DNA of 18,485 nt. Origin: UBA3775 sp964625275. Its GTDB lineage: Bacteria > Bacillota > Clostridia > Lachnospirales > Lachnospiraceae. Location of the stretch: contig CAZVBH010000043.1 in assembly GCA_964625275.1 (NCBI GenBank), forward strand, positions 1 to 18,485, in the 5' to 3' direction. Each line of letters opens with the position of its first letter. Position 1 is the first letter of the stretch. Positions 15,396 through 18,485 of this stretch are shown here, piece after piece. The notes under the pieces were generated by a model, which ran no database searches, was not told the origin of the DNA, and was given only the letters and a program-made list of their open reading frames with translations. The position numbers and the translations under genes are program-made.

Positions 15396-16880
15396 TTATA
15401 AATTTGAATAACCTAAAAGGAATTCATCTACTTCTTTTGCAGCTTTGCGTCCTTCGGTAATTCCCCATACTACAAGTGACTGTCCTCTGTGCATATCACC
15501 TGCCGTAAATACTTTATCAACATTAGTTTTATAGTGACCGTCCTCTGTTTTTACATTTGTTCGAGGATTCAATTCAAGGCCGAAAGCATCAGTTACATAA
15601 GGCTGTGAGCCCAGGAAGCCGGCTGCAATAAGAACGATATCTGCATCCATTATTTCCTCTGTTCCGTCTACTGGAACCATTGCTCTTCTGCCTGTATTTG
15701 GATCAGTTTTACTTTCCAGCTTAGTTGTTTTAACAGCACATAAGTCACCGGCCTCATTCTTGATAAATTCAGTAACCGTTGTCTGATAAACTCTAGGATC
15801 ATGTCCGAAAACAGCTATTGACTCTTCTGCGCCATAATCTGTTTTCTTTATAAGCGGCCACTCTGGCCATGGGTTTGTTGGTCTTCTCTTTTCCGGTGGT
15901 TCAGGCATCATCTCTATCTGAGCAACTGACTTACAGCCCTGTCTGATTGCTGTACCTGTACAGTCATTACCGGTATCACCACCACCGATTACGATTACAT
16001 GCTTATCCTTACAATTTACACATGCTCCATCTTCAAAGTTAGAATCAAGAAGACTCTTTGTAACTCCACGAAGGAAATCTACCGCAAAATAGATTCCATT
16101 TGCATCACGTCCCGGTGCATTTAAATCTCTTGGATTTGATGCTCCACAGCAGAGAACAATTGCATCATACTGCTCTTTAAGCTCATCAGGTGTAATGTCA
16201 ACGCCGACATTAGTATTTGTGACAAACTCAATTCCTTCAGCCTTCATTTTATCAATTCTGCGGTCGATGAAATGCTTTTCAAGCTTCATGTTAGGAATAC
16301 CATACATGAGAAGTCCGCCAACACGATCAAATCTCTCGTATACAGTTACACTATGACCTCTTTTATTGAGCTGGTCGGCACATGCAAGTCCACTTGGACC
16401 TGAACCGACAATAGCTACACGTTTTCCGGTTCTTACCTTAGGTGGCTGTGGCTTCATCAGTCCATTTGCATAAGCATATTCAATAATTGCATTTTCGTTT
16501 TCCTTTGTTGTTACAGGAAGACCATTGATGTTACAGGTACATGCTGCCTCACAAAGTGCAGGACAAACTCTTGACGTAAACTCCGGAAAATTGTTTGTCT
16601 TTAACAGTCTGTGTGCTGCCTGCTCAAGGTTTCCGGTATAAAGAAGGTCATTCCATTCTGGAACAAGATTGTTAAGAGGACATCCGGAATACATGCCATT
16701 TATCTGCATGCCTGCCTGACAGAATGGAACACCACAATCCATACATCTTGCAGCCTGACATCTTCTTTCCTCCATATTCAAAGGTTCATGAAATTCATTA
16801 AAATTTTTAATTCTCTCCAAAGGAGCTGTAGCCGGATTACCGGTTCTTTCATATTCTAAAAATCCAGTTGGTTTTCCCAT
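15396..16880 (-). CDS. gltD: Glutamate synthase small (beta) subunit
   Basis: FAD and Fe-S protein that passes electrons from NADPH to the large subunit GltB for making glutamate from glutamine and 2-oxoglutarate. The 494 residues match the family. The N-terminal Cys clusters for two 4Fe-4S centres are present: CMDCGVPFC (Cys46, 49, 54), Cys67, and CPALCEAACTC (106-116). The FAD site is VAIVGSGPSGLACADQL (159-164 core), the NADPH site VIVIGGGDTGNDC (296-301 core), and AAGFLGSQ and TAGDMHRGQSLVVW lie near the C terminus. AAGGGGG, which overlaps the gltB stop codon, is the ribosome site for the ATG at 16880. The 14-base gap to gltB supports co-expression at matched levels. Related NADPH-dependent oxidoreductases exist, but the adjacent gltB settles the assignment. 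Confidence 0.97.
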   Translation of the reverse strand: MGKPTGFLEYERTGNPATAPLERIKNFNEFHEPLNMEERRCQAARCMDCGVPFCQAGMQINGMYSGCPLNNLVPEWNDLLYTGNLEQAAHRLLKTNNFPEFTSRVCPALCEAACTCNINGLPVTTKENENAIIEYAYANGLMKPQPPKVRTGKRVAIVGSGPSGLACADQLNKRGHSVTVYERFDRVGGLLMYGIPNMKLEKHFIDRRIDKMKAEGIEFVTNTNVGVDITPDELKEQYDAIVLCCGASNPRDLNAPGRDANGIYFAVDFLRGVTKSLLDSNFEDGACVNCKDKHVIVIGGGDTGNDCTGTAIRQGCKSVAQIEMMPEPPEKRRPTNPWPEWPLIKKTDYGAEESIAVFGHDPRVYQTTVTEFIKNEAGDLCAVKTTKLESKTDPNTGRRAMVPVDGTEEIMDADIVLIAAGFLGSQPYVTDAFGLELNPRTNVKTEDGHYKTNVDKVFTAGDMHRGQSLVVWGITEGRKAAKEVDEFLLGYSNL

Positions 16881-16894
16881 TTCGATAATCCCCC

Positions 16895-18485
16895 TTACTT
16901 TCTGGTATTAGCATAAAATGCTTCTATTTCAGCCTGTTCCTTTGACATGCCCTTTTCTTCCATTTCAGCAATCTTTACAAGCATACGCTTATAGTCAAAA
17001 GGAACTATCTTCTTGAACTTAGGAATGTAGTTAGGGAAATCATCAAGGATTTCCTTAGCCTTCTTACTTCCCGTAGCAGCAAGATGTTCTTCAAGCATGG
17101 TCTTAAGTTCAAGAATGTCATACTTTTCAGAAAGAATTTCGCTATCTACTACAGTTTTGTTCAATCTTCTGTAAAGGTCATTGCTTTCATCAAGTACATA
17201 GGCAATACCACCGCTCATACCTGCTGCAAAGTTCTTTCCTGTCTTACCGATTATCGCAACGCGTCCACCTGTCATATATTCACAGCCATGATCGCCTACG
17301 CCTTCTACTACTGCTGTAATTCCTGAATTTCTTACACAGAAACGCTCACCGGCAACACCGTTTACAAATGCCTTACCACTTGTTGCTCCATAGAATGCAA
17401 CGTTACCGATTATGATATTGTCGTCCTCTTTGATGTTGCAATCCTTTGGAGGATAAATAACAAGCTTACCACCACTGAGTCCTTTACCGAAGTAATCATT
17501 TGAATCTCCGGCAACTTCAAGAGTAACACCCTTAGGTATGAAAGCACCAAAGCTCTGTCCACCTGAGCCATTACATTTAATCACATAAGTATCATCAGCA
17601 AGTGAGTCACCAAATTTCTTGGTTACCTCTGAACCGAATATTGTACCGAAGGATCTGTCTGTATTTGAAATATCAACTTCAATAGTCTGGCTCTTTCCTT
17701 TAGCCATCGAGCCTTTAAGCTTCTTAAGAAGAACTGTAACATCAGCTGTTTCGTCAAGCTTAAAGTCATATTTTGACTTTGCATCGAAATGAGAATCTGT
17801 GGCAAGGGCATAGCTTGTATCAAGAATCTTTGTTAAATCAAGCTTTGAATTTCTTGAACCTGCTTCAGTATCTGCTGCCTTGAGGTAGTCACAACGTCCA
17901 ACCATTTCGTCAATAGTTCTAAAGCCAAGCTTTGCCATATACTCACGAAGCTCCTGTGCGATGAATTTCATGAAATTCATAACATATTCAGGCTTACCCT
18001 TAAATCTCTTTCTGAGCTCAGGATTCTGAGTAGCAACACCAACAGGACATGTATCAAGATTACATACTCTCATCATTACACAGCCCATTGTTACAAGTGG
18101 AGCTGTTGCGAAGCCAAATTCTTCTGCTCCAAGTAATGCTGCAATTGCTACGTCACGTCCGGTAAGAAGCTTACCATCAGTTTCTATAACTACTCTGTTT
18201 CTTAAATTATTTGCAATAAGATCTCTGTGTGTTTCAGCAAGACCAAGCTCCCAAGGAAGTCCTGCATGGTAAATTGAGTTCTTTGGTGCCGCACCTGTAC
18301 CTCCATCAAAGCCAGAGATAAGGATAACCTCAGCGCCTGCCTTGGCAACACCTGAAGCTACTGTACCAACACCGGCTTCAGATACGAGCTTAACACTAAT
18401 TCTAGCGTCTCTGTTTGAGTTCTTTAAGTCTGATGTTAACTTGGTGACTTTGCTTAAGGAACGCAGTGCGGAAAATCGGACGGTA
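16895..18485 (-). CDS. gltB: Glutamate synthase large (alpha) subunit, C-terminal part (cut by window edge)
   Basis: About 530 codons of the large subunit, which combines 2-oxoglutarate with ammonia released from glutamine. The window holds the end of the FMN-binding synthase domain (ISVKLVSEAGVGTVASGVAKAG, SGFDGGTGAAP, GLPWELGLAETH) and the 3Fe-4S cysteines in GCVMMRVCNLDTCPVG (about 18050-18082, Cx5Cx4C). It also holds the C-terminal GXGXG beta-helix domain (NGSGGQSFGAF, GLSGGKLVIYPP, GATSGKAFVNGVAGERFCVRNSG, GGIAYVLDE). The frame stays open to the edge; the internal Met at 18088 is not the start. The glutaminase domain is off-window. The outermost ~14 codons do not resemble the family. Confidence 0.96.
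   Translation of the reverse strand, partial: TVRFSALRSLSKVTKLTSDLKNSNRDARISVKLVSEAGVGTVASGVAKAGAEVILISGFDGGTGAAPKNSIYHAGLPWELGLAETHRDLIANNLRNRVVIETDGKLLTGRDVAIAALLGAEEFGFATAPLVTMGCVMMRVCNLDTCPVGVATQNPELRKRFKGKPEYVMNFMKFIAQELREYMAKLGFRTIDEMVGRCDYLKAADTEAGSRNSKLDLTKILDTSYALATDSHFDAKSKYDFKLDETADVTVLLKKLKGSMAKGKSQTIEVDISNTDRSFGTIFGSEVTKKFGDSLADDTYVIKCNGSGGQSFGAFIPKGVTLEVAGDSNDYFGKGLSGGKLVIYPPKDCNIKEDDNIIIGNVAFYGATSGKAFVNGVAGERFCVRNSGITAVVEGVGDHGCEYMTGGRVAIIGKTGKNFAAGMSGGIAYVLDESNDLYRRLNKTVVDSEILSEKYDILELKTMLEEHLAATGSKKAKEILDDFPNYIPKFKKIVPFDYKRMLVKIAEMEEKGMSKEQAEIEAFYANTRK

Overview
The window is an AT-rich chromosomal segment in which every gene I can support lies on the minus strand, so transcription runs from high to low coordinates. 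Gene content and protein sequences suggest an anaerobic Firmicute of class Clostridia, probably Lachnospiraceae: a FeoA-FeoB fusion, a Topo III with C-terminal zinc-ribbon repeats, bacterial-type gltBD, yicC next to rpoZ, and strong GGAGG-type ribosome sites. The family assignment is inference from protein resemblance, not from a database search. It reads mostly as core chromosome. I see no tRNA, rRNA, CRISPR array, insertion sequence, integrase or phage gene, and no gene-free stretch over 300 bases.

In transcription order, the right edge holds the C-terminal third of gltB (cut by the window) followed 14 bases later by gltD, the two subunits of NADPH glutamate synthase, ending at a strong hairpin (15330-15358). 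Next comes a single-gene iron unit: a TTGACA-17-TATCAT promoter overlapped by a Fur-like box drives a feoA-feoB fusion. Then a promoter just past feoB drives glyA through a roughly 150-base structured leader. glyA is followed closely by a membrane-anchored lipoprotein of unknown function, and this unit ends at a very clear rho-independent terminator (10510-10561).

The next transcription unit is topB, an ABC ATPase, a large FtsX-type permease with a tyrosine-rich coiled coil, and alanine racemase. Gaps of 9 and 25 bases suggest co-transcription, but the ATPase-permease junction is an unusual 116-base spacer with mutually exclusive hairpins and a tiny ORF overlapping the permease start. A consensus-like promoter (TTGACT-17-TATAAT) then starts yicC, rpoZ (with an acidic tail) and lepB (signal peptidase I). 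gmk, which commonly sits between yicC and rpoZ, is missing. Last, gap (GAPDH) has its own promoter and runs off the left edge.

No wholly new system is evident. The points most worth checking are the ATPase-permease spacer, the glyA leader, the unknown lipoprotein with a lysine-rich tail, the elaborate Topo III tail, and a loss of GltB family resemblance in the last ~43 bases, which may be an assembly artefact. Four ORFs (lepB, alr, topB, glyA) and the lipoprotein gene were given downstream starts because the ribosome-binding site fits those better.
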